A stretch of 64,000 nt of DNA from Gluconobacter morbifer G707 (GTDB taxonomy: Bacteria; Pseudomonadota; Alphaproteobacteria; Acetobacterales; Acetobacteraceae): positions 124,001-188,000 of the forward strand of contig NZ_AGQV01000010.1 in NCBI RefSeq assembly GCF_000234355.1, in the 5' to 3' direction. This document shows positions 45,507-54,370 of the stretch, one piece after another; position 1 is the first letter of the stretch, and every line of letters begins with the position of its first letter. Made by a program: the position numbers and the translations under genes. Under the pieces are notes generated by a model. The model saw only the letters and a list, made by a program, of their open reading frames with translations, was not told where the DNA came from and made no database searches.

Positions 45507-47651
45507 ATGAAGATTTTTCAGAAGAACTCCAAAACCAGTTCCTCGCTGGCACAGGCAGATGCTGCCCGCGACGGAGGAATGCCTGCCAAAGCAGCAGAAC
45601 TGTACGACAAATATCTGACCGAAAACCCGAAAAACGCAGATATCTGGGTTCAGGCCGGTAACGCCTACAAGGACGCAGGCGCTTACAAAGACGCTATGGA
45701 ACGCTACTCGAAGGCATTGGAATTAAAACCAGAAGAATCAGACACATATGTTCAGCGGGGACATCTTCTGAAGCTGATGCAACGCCAGATGGAAGCAGTC
45801 GAGTCTTACAAGCTTGCCCTGAAACACAATCCGGCCAATCAGGATGCCTTGAAAGAACTTGCTGCCGCCGATGCTTTAGAAGGCGTGTTCAAACAGGAAG
45901 CCACGACCCTGTCCTCTGCACCTACTATCTGGCTCGATATAACGGACCTGATGGTCTATGTTGAACACAACGGAAGTTTGACTGGAATTCAGCGTGTCGT
46001 AGCAAATCTTATCTTACATGTAGAAAAAGGAATATTTGGCGCATACAGAGTAATTCCGGTAATACCTGATTACGGAAACAAACGCATCTTCGCTGCCAAT
46101 TCCGCAGCCTTGCTTATGCTCGTAAAGCTTTTTGACGAACCCGTCGTAGATCGGAACCTTCTTAATAAAGCCATCCAAGCCGTACATCAGTCCAAAAGAG
46201 AAGTCTGGCCGCAAAAAGGCGATATATTTTCTGTTGCTGGGGCTTTCTGGATTTATCCTAATTACGATATTATTCGGGAATTACGTGAAAATGGCATGCG
46301 TTTTTGCGTTTTCATCCACGATCTGATTCAAATATCAAATCCTGAGTACGTAGCTAAGGATGCTTTAGTACAATTCCAAACTCAACTTATTGATGTCTTA
46401 TCTTGTTGCGATTTCGTTTTAACAAACTCACATTTCGTAGCCGGTGACGTAGAAAAATACATTGCTCAAAACCTGAATTATACACTTCCTGTAAAAGCAG
46501 TTCCTCTCCCCACGGAACTCCGTAAAAAATCCGGTCCTCAATTGATTACGGACCGCCGGATTTTGGGAATGCGTAATGAAGAATACGTTCTCAGCGTTTC
46601 GACGATCGAAATCCGAAAAAATCACATGTTCCTTATCAGAACATGGGAAAAACTCATTCGGGAATACGGCGAGGAAAATGTTCCGAAACTTGTGTTTGTT
46701 GGAAAATGGGGCTGGCAAATCGACGAACTCCGCAATTACCTGGAGTCAAAAGGATATATTGGAGATTGGCTTTACATCTTTAATGGCATTAGTGACGATG
46801 AGCTAGAATTCCTCTATAAGAACTCTCTCTTTACAGCCTATACAAGTTTTGCGGAAGGCTTTGGTCTTCCGATTGGCGAAAGTCTCGTCTACGGCAAACC
46901 TTGCATCGCATCCAACACAACCTCCATGCCCGAAGTTGGTGGTCGCTTTGTGCGCTACATTGACCCCTATAATGTAGAAGGCGGTTATGAGGTTTTCCGC
47001 AAGCCGATCATGGACCGCAAAGATCTGTCGCAATGGGAAAAAGATATTCGTCTCAATTTCCGCCCCAAGACCTGGGCAGAATTCTGTGATGAATTCTTTT
47101 CTGACGCAATTTCCTATGCTGAACAGCTCGGTGATCGCCCCGCTTCCCTCAACTGTCTGCTACCACCCGGACAATTAATTCAGGGCGGTACAACAGCGCT
47201 TTTGCGTTTGGCATTCAAAAAGAAGCCTATCATCACGTTTCGGGCCGCCCGCAGTCGCGGATGGTATTATATGGAAAACTGGGGCGCATGGAGCGCGGAA
47301 CGTCGTTCGCAACTGCTTTTCGATACCCCTTTGAAAGAGGGGAATGAGGTGCGAATTTACCTTAATATCTGCTGCCCACCAGGAAGCGCCGAGCCGGAAG
47401 TTATTGCAAAAGCAGGCTCAGAGCACACATCCCATACACTTTCTGAACAACCTGGCTTCTTCGCGTTCAAGGGGATCGTCGGTCCTGACGGACAGATTAA
47501 GATCGATTTGCTAGCACGCGGTAAGTTCGGACCTACCGGCCATCGTTCGTGCTATATTGGACTTCAGGCAATTGGTTATTCCCTGAATAACGATCCCCTC
47601 ACGCGTATGGATCTTATTGAGCAGATAACCACATATCAAAATCTGATGTGA
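45507..47651 (+). CDS. glycosyltransferase family 4 with N-terminal TPR repeats
   Basis: 714 residues. About residues 11-115 hold tetratricopeptide repeats (PAKAAELYDKYLTENPKNAD, then AMERYSKALELKPEESDTYV). The rest is a GT-B transferase: WLDITDLMVYVEHNGSLTGIQ at its start, VLSVSTIEIRKNHMFLIRTWEKL (about residue 360), then YTSFAEGFGLPIGESLVYGKP and IASNTTSMPEVGG, the nucleotide-sugar site of GT4 enzymes. A beta-rich tail follows from about residue 550. It probably builds the polysaccharide exported by the KpsMT-type transporter; the sugar is unknown. Confidence 0.88.
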   Translation: MKIFQKNSKTSSSLAQADAARDGGMPAKAAELYDKYLTENPKNADIWVQAGNAYKDAGAYKDAMERYSKALELKPEESDTYVQRGHLLKLMQRQMEAVESYKLALKHNPANQDALKELAAADALEGVFKQEATTLSSAPTIWLDITDLMVYVEHNGSLTGIQRVVANLILHVEKGIFGAYRVIPVIPDYGNKRIFAANSAALLMLVKLFDEPVVDRNLLNKAIQAVHQSKREVWPQKGDIFSVAGAFWIYPNYDIIRELRENGMRFCVFIHDLIQISNPEYVAKDALVQFQTQLIDVLSCCDFVLTNSHFVAGDVEKYIAQNLNYTLPVKAVPLPTELRKKSGPQLITDRRILGMRNEEYVLSVSTIEIRKNHMFLIRTWEKLIREYGEENVPKLVFVGKWGWQIDELRNYLESKGYIGDWLYIFNGISDDELEFLYKNSLFTAYTSFAEGFGLPIGESLVYGKPCIASNTTSMPEVGGRFVRYIDPYNVEGGYEVFRKPIMDRKDLSQWEKDIRLNFRPKTWAEFCDEFFSDAISYAEQLGDRPASLNCLLPPGQLIQGGTTALLRLAFKKKPIITFRAARSRGWYYMENWGAWSAERRSQLLFDTPLKEGNEVRIYLNICCPPGSAEPEVIAKAGSEHTSHTLSEQPGFFAFKGIVGPDGQIKIDLLARGKFGPTGHRSCYIGLQAIGYSLNNDPLTRMDLIEQITTYQNLM

Positions 47652-47656
47652 AAAAA

Positions 47657-47691
47657 TTTTGGAAGAGCAGTATTTATCTGCTCTTCCAAAA
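47657..47691. terminator. bidirectional terminator between glycosyltransferase and exporter genes
   Basis: Perfect 14-base-pair stem TTTTGGAAGAGCAG (47657-47670) with CTGCTCTTCCAAAA (47678-47691), loop TATTTAT. A-rich before and AT-rich after, it serves the converging plus gene (stop 47651) and minus gene (stop 47718). Confidence 0.9.
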
Positions 47692-47717
47692 TCAATCAGC
47701 ATAGATCTAAACCAAAT

Positions 47718-48377
47718 TTATAAGCTGTTATAAGCTTCAATAGCAGCGTCTACGCTCGGATATTCATGATAGTGATGATCGTGTATCAGAGCGCCGCGTG
47801 TACAATGCTCTTGAATAAAACCCATATCATGGGAAACAATAATGAGTGTCCTGTCTATGCGCTTTCCAAAAAGTTCATCTTGGCATCTTTGTAAGAAACG
47901 CTTGTCTCCTACCATGATGACTTCATCAATCAGATAGCAATCAAATTCAATAACAATAGACAATGCAAATGCCAGCCTGGCGCGCATTCCAGAGGAATAC
48001 GTTTTAACGGGTTCCCCCAACTGCGATCCCAGTTCGGCAAAATTATCCACGAATTCTCTCGTAGAGACATAATCAAGATTATAAACACGGCAAATAAAAC
48101 GCAGGTTATCCAACCCGCTCAGGCTCCCTTGGAAAGCGCCGCCAAAAGCCAGCGGCCAGGAAACCGTAATGGTTCGTTCGATACGTCCCCGGGTAGGAAG
48201 CTCTACGCCGCCAATAATCCGGATAAGCGTGGATTTCCCAGCGCCATTACGCCCTAAAATTCCCAGCTTTTCTCCTTGAGGAAGTTCAAAGCTTATTCCG
48301 TCAAGAACGCGCCTTCGTCCACCTGGTACATGATAATCTTTGACAATATTCACACACCTGAGAAAACCATTACTCAT
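47718..48377 (-). CDS. polysaccharide ABC transporter ATP-binding protein (KpsT type)
   Basis: 219 residues from ATG 48377, which overlaps the permease stop by ATGA. Walker A GRNGAGKSTL (about residue 46), signature YSSGMRARLAF (about 141) and Walker B CYLIDEV. There is no C-terminal carbohydrate-binding extension like that of Wzt, so it resembles the capsule-type KpsT. It powers export of a lipid-linked or capsular polysaccharide across the inner membrane. Confidence 0.93.
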   Translation of the reverse strand: MSNGFLRCVNIVKDYHVPGGRRRVLDGISFELPQGEKLGILGRNGAGKSTLIRIIGGVELPTRGRIERTITVSWPLAFGGAFQGSLSGLDNLRFICRVYNLDYVSTREFVDNFAELGSQLGEPVKTYSSGMRARLAFALSIVIEFDCYLIDEVIMVGDKRFLQRCQDELFGKRIDRTLIIVSHDMGFIQEHCTRGALIHDHHYHEYPSVDAAIEAYNSL

Positions 48378-49162
48378 TGAACAACCAGATATTTCCGCAC
48401 ACGCAGGGTAAGAAAAAGTCCTACCACGATCATGACAAGGCAAGCAGCAAAGTCATATGAAATATCATAGTGTGCATGTGCACGATAACCAAACTGCCCT
48501 TCTCGAATCATCTCAACATTGTTGACACTTGGGGAAAGCAGCAAAATCCAGCGATAATGCGGTTTGATCCAGTCAACCATCGTAAATGCCCCTGACAAGG
48601 GCAAGGAAAGATATCCAAGAACTCCAACAAGTTTTTCAAGATAGTCGGACATCTCCGAAAGAGGAGCGGCAATCAGAGAAGTCCCCAAACAGAACAACAT
48701 ATGGAGAAAAATACCAAGGTAAAGAATTTCATAATTAACAGGGGCCTTCATGAAACCCAATCCAATGGCTCCTAAAGTTACTAAAAGCCCTGCAATTAAG
48801 GTACCTATAACTTCGAGGATATACCGTCCTAAGAGAATATCTAATGGAGTAACTTGCCGATGGAATAATAAGCTCCCATTGGCTTCAAAAGCCTTGATAG
48901 AACGCGCCAGACAGTGTCGCCACATTGTCAGCGGAACATATCCCGTAATAACGATCGCGGTTGTAGGCAGACCATGCTCATGTGCTGGGCGTATCGCAGT
49001 CCAGACTATCGAGACACCTGCGCAAAAGAGAATAGGTTCACCCACAATCCATAAGTAGCCTAAATTCTCTCGTCCGAACCGCGTGTGCAGTTCACGCATG
49101 ATGAGCGCCCCGATAACACGGGCCTGTACTAAAAATAGAGACCAAACGGAATTTTTATTCAT
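48374..49162 (-). CDS. polysaccharide ABC transporter permease (KpsM type)
   Basis: ABC-2 family permease of 262 residues from ATG 49162 (GTG 49171 would overlap the upstream stop). About six spans; the opening REMHTRFGRENLGYLWIVGEP-like sequence (RELHTRFGRENLGYLWIVG) is characteristic of KpsM. It sits between the KpsE-type protein and KpsT, together forming the exporter. Confidence 0.92.
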   Translation of the reverse strand: MNKNSVWSLFLVQARVIGALIMRELHTRFGRENLGYLWIVGEPILFCAGVSIVWTAIRPAHEHGLPTTAIVITGYVPLTMWRHCLARSIKAFEANGSLLFHRQVTPLDILLGRYILEVIGTLIAGLLVTLGAIGLGFMKAPVNYEILYLGIFLHMLFCLGTSLIAAPLSEMSDYLEKLVGVLGYLSLPLSGAFTMVDWIKPHYRWILLLSPSVNNVEMIREGQFGYRAHAHYDISYDFAACLVMIVVGLFLTLRVRKYLVVQ

Positions 49163-49167
49163 CGCTC

Positions 49168-50283
49168 TCACACCGTTTGATGTTCTTTAGCGCCGTTAAC
49201 AATTAGTTTCCCCATCCAGTACAGCATAAGAAAAGAAGAGAAAACTATCAGTACATCTATGATGCGATGCGGGTATTCCGCATAATCAGGGAGATCAGGA
49301 CGCGAAACTGCCTCTAGATAGACCTGCTGACGGTCTGCCTGTGCCTTTGCCGTTACAAGTGCTGTGGCTGCTGCTTCCAGCTCTTTTTCTACAAGCTTCT
49401 TCTGGACTTCCAGAGCATCGAATACCGTAATTTTTGGAACTAACGATGTATTCGGGCCTGTAATATGGCTCTGTTGTTCTTTGATCTGATTTTCCAGTAT
49501 CGCAATACGCTGGCGATAAACTGCAATACTCGGACTTGATGGAGAGGCCTGCTGTATTTGAGAAAGCTGCATTTTTAAAGTAACCAGCATAACCTGAAGC
49601 TGGTTAATATCAGCCAGAAGCGGAAGAGACTGCTTTGTCGGGTCAAGAAGTGCCATTTGATTACGATAAAAAGCTGTCTGCTTTGCAACCTCTGTCAGCT
49701 GTTTCTGTGCATCTTCCAATTCCCTTTGTGCGCTTCCAACCGTATTGGCACGTTGCCTTCTATTCATATCATTGACCAGTTCCTCACCCGCGGACAGCAA
49801 TGCTGTAGCAATGCGCTGAGAATCTGTTGGCCTGAATGTGACAACTTTAAGGGTGGAAATCGATGTTTCAGTATCCAGTTCTACCGTTACATGTTTTTTG
49901 TAAAATTTATAGAAATATTCAAATGTCGATCCTGAGTAAAAATTTGGGAACCGTGCAATCTTGTCACCCTCTGGCCGATCAAATACTTCTGCTAAATTTT
50001 CAGTTTTGATCATTTTCCTGGCAGCATCTCGGGAGATCAGATAATCCTGAACAACATAGGCATCCTGATCTGCCGCAGAGCCAGCTTCTCCCATCAACAG
50101 GCTGCCAAGCATGCCTGATGATGAATGTCCCGCACCGCGTACGACAAATTCAGCGACAGATACATACTGCGGCGCAGCGATAACAAAATAGTAAAACATG
50201 GAAAGCAAGGTCGGAATAACAACCACACACCCAAAAACGCCAAAGCGCTGTATTGTGCTTCTACGGTCAAACCCTTTGGACAT
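49168..50283 (-). CDS. capsule polysaccharide export inner-membrane protein (KpsE type)
   Basis: 371 residues of the polysaccharide co-polymerase type. An N-terminal membrane span (about residues 14-35, VFGCVVVIPTLLSMFYYFVIA) is followed by a Wzz-like periplasmic part (YVSVAEFVVRGA), long coiled-coil stretches (ELEDAQKQLTEVAKQ) and a C-terminal span (about 340-360). It bridges the exporter to an outer-membrane channel, but no KpsD-type channel gene is in the window. It precedes KpsM by 5 bases. Confidence 0.88.
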   Translation of the reverse strand: MSKGFDRRSTIQRFGVFGCVVVIPTLLSMFYYFVIAAPQYVSVAEFVVRGAGHSSSGMLGSLLMGEAGSAADQDAYVVQDYLISRDAARKMIKTENLAEVFDRPEGDKIARFPNFYSGSTFEYFYKFYKKHVTVELDTETSISTLKVVTFRPTDSQRIATALLSAGEELVNDMNRRQRANTVGSAQRELEDAQKQLTEVAKQTAFYRNQMALLDPTKQSLPLLADINQLQVMLVTLKMQLSQIQQASPSSPSIAVYRQRIAILENQIKEQQSHITGPNTSLVPKITVFDALEVQKKLVEKELEAAATALVTAKAQADRQQVYLEAVSRPDLPDYAEYPHRIIDVLIVFSSFLMLYWMGKLIVNGAKEHQTV

Positions 50284-50410
50284 ATGCTTACGCCAACACT
50301 CTCGTCAGTTTACTTTAAAGAAAAACACCTTTTGTATGCCATCAAAAGCATTCAAATGCGAGCTTTTTAAGATAACTTAAATTGGATTAAATCTTTTTGA
50401 GTAATTTAAA

Positions 50411-51721
50411 TTACATCACACTTTGATACATCGCTAACAAACGCTGAGCGTATCTGGCCATTGAGAACTTTTCTGCCTGCTGCGAAGAACGTGCGCATAA
50501 ATCCAGATAAAGATTTTCATTTTTATCTAATTGCTCAATGCCATCCGTGATTGATGCAGCATTATAGGCATCCACCAGCAAACAGGCATCTCCCCCTACC
50601 TCTGGCAAAGCTCCCTCTCGCGAAATCAATGCCGGGGTACCTAATGAAAGCGCTTCCAGAACTGGCAGACCAAATCCTTCCGAGAGCGAGGGAAATAACA
50701 CTGCGCGTGCATGCCTGACCAGACTGAGCAACATTTCATTCGGAAGATACTCCAAATGAACAACGCGTCCGCTTTTTATTCCCTGCTCAAGAAAACGAAG
50801 TTCGTTTTCTGATTTCCATGCCATTGCACCAACAATGACAAGTTTTCTGGAAGTGGACGCCCCTAGAAAACCTTCGATTATTCGTCCTATATTCTTTTTA
50901 GGCTCAAGGGAGCCAAAGAACATATAATATCCGTCCGGTGACAGTCCGAACAGACTTTCTGTTGTTACGATTCCTTTTTGTGAGAACTTTTTTACATTGT
51001 CAAAAACTTCACGAGAAGAAAAAGACTGATAAGTATTGAATATCTTATCTTCTACTCCACCAAAAAAAGACAGTATTTCCCTTTTTGATGCCTCGGATAC
51101 CGTACATATTGCATCAGCGTTTTGGACAATCTTCTTTATTAATCTATAATATAAACCCTTATTATCCAAGGTTGTATACGGAAGAGTAAGGGGAACAATA
51201 TCATGAATAGTATAGATATTCTTGCTTCCCTTTACATAAATCGGCAAAGGGTAAGTCCAATGCATGATTTCTGGTGCATTGGGCATTTCGACAGCCAGAA
51301 ATTTACCGGTCGTTTTGAAAAACCCGCTGGCTGACCTGAATAGATCCAGAACACTCCAGATCCGATCATAAGCCGGCATTCGAGACGCAAAACTTCTCGC
51401 CTCGACACGCCCGGTCATCGGAATTTGCACGGCTTCATGCCCGGCAAAATGCCGGTATGTCTCTTTTGTCCATCGCACAGACGGAAATTTGGGACGCTTC
51501 CGCGCATGCTCCTGACCCAGGCTATCAAAGAAAATAACTTCCCGAAGAGCCGGACTCATCTTTTTATGAACATTGACGCCATATAGAACATCTATTTCAC
51601 ATCCCATGTCTTGCAGACAATAAGATAGAGTCCGAGCATAAGTAGCCACTCCTGTTCCCTTTGGAAGGGCCAGGTTGTAGCCATCAATACCAACCCTGAA
51701 AGAAGTCCTTTTAAGCGTCAC
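50411..51721 (-). CDS. glycosyltransferase family 4
   Basis: 436 residues from GTG 51721, which has AGGGA 7 bases upstream; a TTG 33 bases earlier is weaker. The N-terminal RVGIDGYNLALPKGTGVATYARTL opening and the C-terminal MFFGSLEPKKNIGRIIEGFL (about residue 270) with FPSLSEGFGLPVLEALSLGTP are typical GT4 features. It begins 128 bases upstream of KpsE on the same strand, so it is likely in the same operon. Confidence 0.9.
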   Translation of the reverse strand: MTLKRTSFRVGIDGYNLALPKGTGVATYARTLSYCLQDMGCEIDVLYGVNVHKKMSPALREVIFFDSLGQEHARKRPKFPSVRWTKETYRHFAGHEAVQIPMTGRVEARSFASRMPAYDRIWSVLDLFRSASGFFKTTGKFLAVEMPNAPEIMHWTYPLPIYVKGSKNIYTIHDIVPLTLPYTTLDNKGLYYRLIKKIVQNADAICTVSEASKREILSFFGGVEDKIFNTYQSFSSREVFDNVKKFSQKGIVTTESLFGLSPDGYYMFFGSLEPKKNIGRIIEGFLGASTSRKLVIVGAMAWKSENELRFLEQGIKSGRVVHLEYLPNEMLLSLVRHARAVLFPSLSEGFGLPVLEALSLGTPALISREGALPEVGGDACLLVDAYNAASITDGIEQLDKNENLYLDLCARSSQQAEKFSMARYAQRLLAMYQSVM

Positions 51722-51801
51722 GCAAATTTCCCTGTTGCCTTTATTGGAATTCAAACATGCCTGAATGAATTTTCATTTCCAGGCATGGTAATATCCAATA
51801 T

Positions 51802-52887
51802 TCATTTCAAAAAAATGGAATGAATCCATTCCTTGTTTGTTTCTGTTTTTCCCGTCTGTATGGAAACGAGCTTTTCTTTCAGTTTCAGAGATAACGGGCC
51901 CGGGTTCACGCCATCTCCAAAAATGGCCTCTCCGGATGGACGGACCAGTTTTCCGATCGGTGACAGGACCGCAGCCGTGCCGCACGCAAAGGCTTCGACA
52001 TATCGCCCGCTGGCAGCTCCTTCGAACAGTTCATCAATCTCGATCGGCTTTTCCACAACCTCGATACCACTCTCTCTGGCCAAGTGGATCAGACTGTCAC
52101 GCGTGATCCCGCGCAGGATTGTTCCGCCCAGAGGCGGCGTGACAATCTTTCCGTCGTTCCGGACGAACATCACGTTCATTCCACCCATCTCTTCTACAAA
52201 GCGATGGTTTTTGGCATCCAGAAACAGAACCTGATCGCAGCCTTTTTCTTTTGCTTCCAACTGGGCAACCAGACTACCGGCGTAATTGCCACCGCATTTC
52301 GCTTCCCCGGTGCCGCCCTGGGCGGCACGGGTATAATGCTCGGAAACCCACACGGACACTGCGCCAGAACTGAAATATGCTCCGACCGGACAGGCAATGA
52401 CAATGAACAGATATTCGGTCGCCGGCTTTACGCCGAGAAAGACTTCATTGGAAATCATGAACGGCCGCAGATAAAGGCTTTGCCCCTTCCCTGAAGGAAC
52501 CCACGCCTGATCCACTTTCACGAGTTCATCGACAGCCTGAATGAAGAGATCTTCCGGCAGAACCGCCATTCCCATCCGACGTGCAGACGCAGCAAACCGT
52601 GCCGCGTTGGCTTCGGGACGGAACGTGGCAATCCCACCTTCAGCTTCACGATATGCCTTCATGCCTTCAAAGATTTCCTGCCCATAATGCAGGACGGTCG
52701 AAGCAGGATCGATGCTTAACGGACGGCGTGCAGTGATTTTTGCATCATGCCAGCCCTTGTCAGCCGTATAGCGGATCATCGCCATGTGGTCCGTAAACAC
52801 ACGACCAAATGCCGGATTTGCAATCAGTTCCGCCCGACGATCATCAGGGGTGGGCGTGTCAGTCTTTTCAATCTTGAAGATGGCCAT
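51802..52887 (-). CDS. ilvE: branched-chain amino acid aminotransferase
   Basis: PLP enzyme for the last step of Leu, Ile and Val synthesis. 361 residues. The catalytic Lys lies in GTGEAKCGGNYAGSL (about residue 196). VLHYGQEIFEGMKAYR and TPPLGGTILRGITRDSLI are typical of the branched-chain group. Followed by the polysaccharide glycosyltransferase in the same direction, but unrelated in function. Confidence 0.96.
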   Translation of the reverse strand: MAIFKIEKTDTPTPDDRRAELIANPAFGRVFTDHMAMIRYTADKGWHDAKITARRPLSIDPASTVLHYGQEIFEGMKAYREAEGGIATFRPEANAARFAASARRMGMAVLPEDLFIQAVDELVKVDQAWVPSGKGQSLYLRPFMISNEVFLGVKPATEYLFIVIACPVGAYFSSGAVSVWVSEHYTRAAQGGTGEAKCGGNYAGSLVAQLEAKEKGCDQVLFLDAKNHRFVEEMGGMNVMFVRNDGKIVTPPLGGTILRGITRDSLIHLARESGIEVVEKPIEIDELFEGAASGRYVEAFACGTAAVLSPIGKLVRPSGEAIFGDGVNPGPLSLKLKEKLVSIQTGKTETNKEWIHSIFLK

Positions 52888-53004
52888 GAAAATCGTTCCG
52901 CAAACAGGTCCAGGACAAGTGTTTCCACTTTGCCATAGGAGACAATCAGAAGCGATAGCGGAAGAAAGATCCTTTCATGACCATTCTCACAAAAATCGTT
53001 TCAA

Positions 53005-53040
53005 TAAAAAAACCCCGGCCACATCGTGACCGGGGTTTTT
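53005..53040. terminator. terminator downstream of rpsI
   Basis: AACCCCGG (about 53011) pairs with CCGGGGTT (ending about 53037) around a small loop, flanked by AAAAAA on the left and TTTTT on the right. It fits the end of the rplM-rpsI operon (minus) and could also act on the other strand. Confidence 0.85.
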
Positions 53041-53068
53041 CCGTATAGATCCGAAAAAGCTGATCGTA

Positions 53069-53560
53069 TCAGCGCTTCGAGAACTGGAAGGAGCGACGTG
53101 CCTTCGCACGGCCATACTTCTTACGCTCGACAACACGGCTGTCACGCGTCAGGAAGCCTGCAACCTTCAGAATGCCGCGCAGGGTCGGTTCGTAATGCGT
53201 CAGGGCACGGGAAATACCGTGGCGGACAGCACCAGCCTGACCGGACAGACCACCACCAGTGACCGTGCAGTACACGTCGAACTGGTTGTAACGATCTGTG
53301 ATCAGGAACGGCTGCGTGATCAGCATGCGCAGAACCGGGCGGGCAAAATACGTCGTGACCGGACGGCCATTGACGATGATGTCACCCTTGCCAGGCTTGA
53401 TCCATACGCGAGCAACGGCGTCCTTACGGCGGCCGGTGGCATAGGAACGGCCCTGGGCGTCACGCTTTACTTCGTGAACCGGGGCGGCATTGGTGGCAAC
53501 TGCAGGAGCAACGCTCGCAAGGTCCTGCAGCGTGCCGGTGCGCTCTTGGGTCTCGGACAT
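53069..53560 (-). CDS. rpsI: 30S ribosomal protein S9
   Basis: Ribosomal protein S9, 163 residues. [21 protein letters not shown] and the C-terminal [16 protein letters not shown] (the tail that contacts tRNA in the P site) are unmistakable. The N-terminal extension of about 35 residues is typical of alphaproteobacteria. Follows rplM by 9 bases. Confidence 0.98.
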   Translation of the reverse strand: MSETQERTGTLQDLASVAPAVATNAAPVHEVKRDAQGRSYATGRRKDAVARVWIKPGKGDIIVNGRPVTTYFARPVLRMLITQPFLITDRYNQFDVYCTVTGGGLSGQAGAVRHGISRALTHYEPTLRGILKVAGFLTRDSRVVERKKYGRAKARRSFQFSKR

Positions 53561-53569
53561 AGTCAGGCC

Positions 53570-54043
53570 TTACGACTCGTGTGAGATGGTGTTCTTGCGG
53601 TTCAGGGAAGCAACGTCCAGCTTGACGGGCTTCTGGCCGTCATGCGGGTGCTCGGAACCAGCGTAAACATGAAGGTGCTTCATCTGGGCGCGCTGCAGCG
53701 GACCGCGCGTGATCATGCGCTCCACAGCCTTTTCCACGACGTTCCCCGGGTTCTTGCCCGTGAGACGCTGCGTGATGGTGCGCTCCTTGATACCGCCCGG
53801 ATAACCCGTGTGGTAGTGGAAGAGCTTCTGGCCAACCTTGTTGCCCGTCAGTACAACCTTTTCCGCATTGATGACAACAATGTTGTCACCGCAGTCAACA
53901 TGTGGGGTGTACTGCGGCTTGTGCTTGCCGCGCAGACGGGTGGCGATGATGGTGGCGAGACGGCCGAGAACGAGCCCTTCAGCATCGATCAGCACCCAGT
54001 TCTTCGTCACCTCCGCCGGCTTCAGCGAACGTGTGGTCTTCAT
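53570..54043 (-). CDS. rplM: 50S ribosomal protein L13
   Basis: 157 residues from ATG 54043; the long extension to 54232 has no L13 character. [45 protein letters not shown] is unmistakable, as is [15 protein letters not shown]. First gene of the rplM-rpsI operon. Confidence 0.98.
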   Translation of the reverse strand: MKTTRSLKPAEVTKNWVLIDAEGLVLGRLATIIATRLRGKHKPQYTPHVDCGDNIVVINAEKVVLTGNKVGQKLFHYHTGYPGGIKERTITQRLTGKNPGNVVEKAVERMITRGPLQRAQMKHLHVYAGSEHPHDGQKPVKLDVASLNRKNTISHES

Positions 54044-54370
54044 CAGTGACATTCCAGCTTGGGGCGTGGCAGAAGCCACACCTATGAATGGCGCTTCCCG
54101 GTCCGGACAGACATCCTGAATGCCCGTCCTGTCCGAAAAGCGGATCAGGTGGGGCCTTATTGCGATCCACAGCGCAAACGTCAAGTCTTCTTTTGCATTC
54201 CGCATGACAGATTCGTGCCGGTTAACCGCCATTTTCCGCTATGTGGTATTATAATACCCCAAGAAAAACACTTCTCCGATTGCTCCATGCTCCCACAATG
54301 CTATCTTCCCCTTCTTACGACAGACCTTTCACAGCTTTCGAGCTGAGCGGTTTCAGACAGGAACACCTAC
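54044..54370. other. divergent intergenic region, with a TATAAT-like palindrome
   Basis: A 327-base region between rplM and the plus-strand hypothetical gene. A perfect 14-base palindrome GGTATTATAATACC (54245-54258) contains TATAAT on both strands, so it may be part of a promoter or an operator. No clear -35 was found at the right spacing. Nothing else recognised. Confidence 0.4.
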
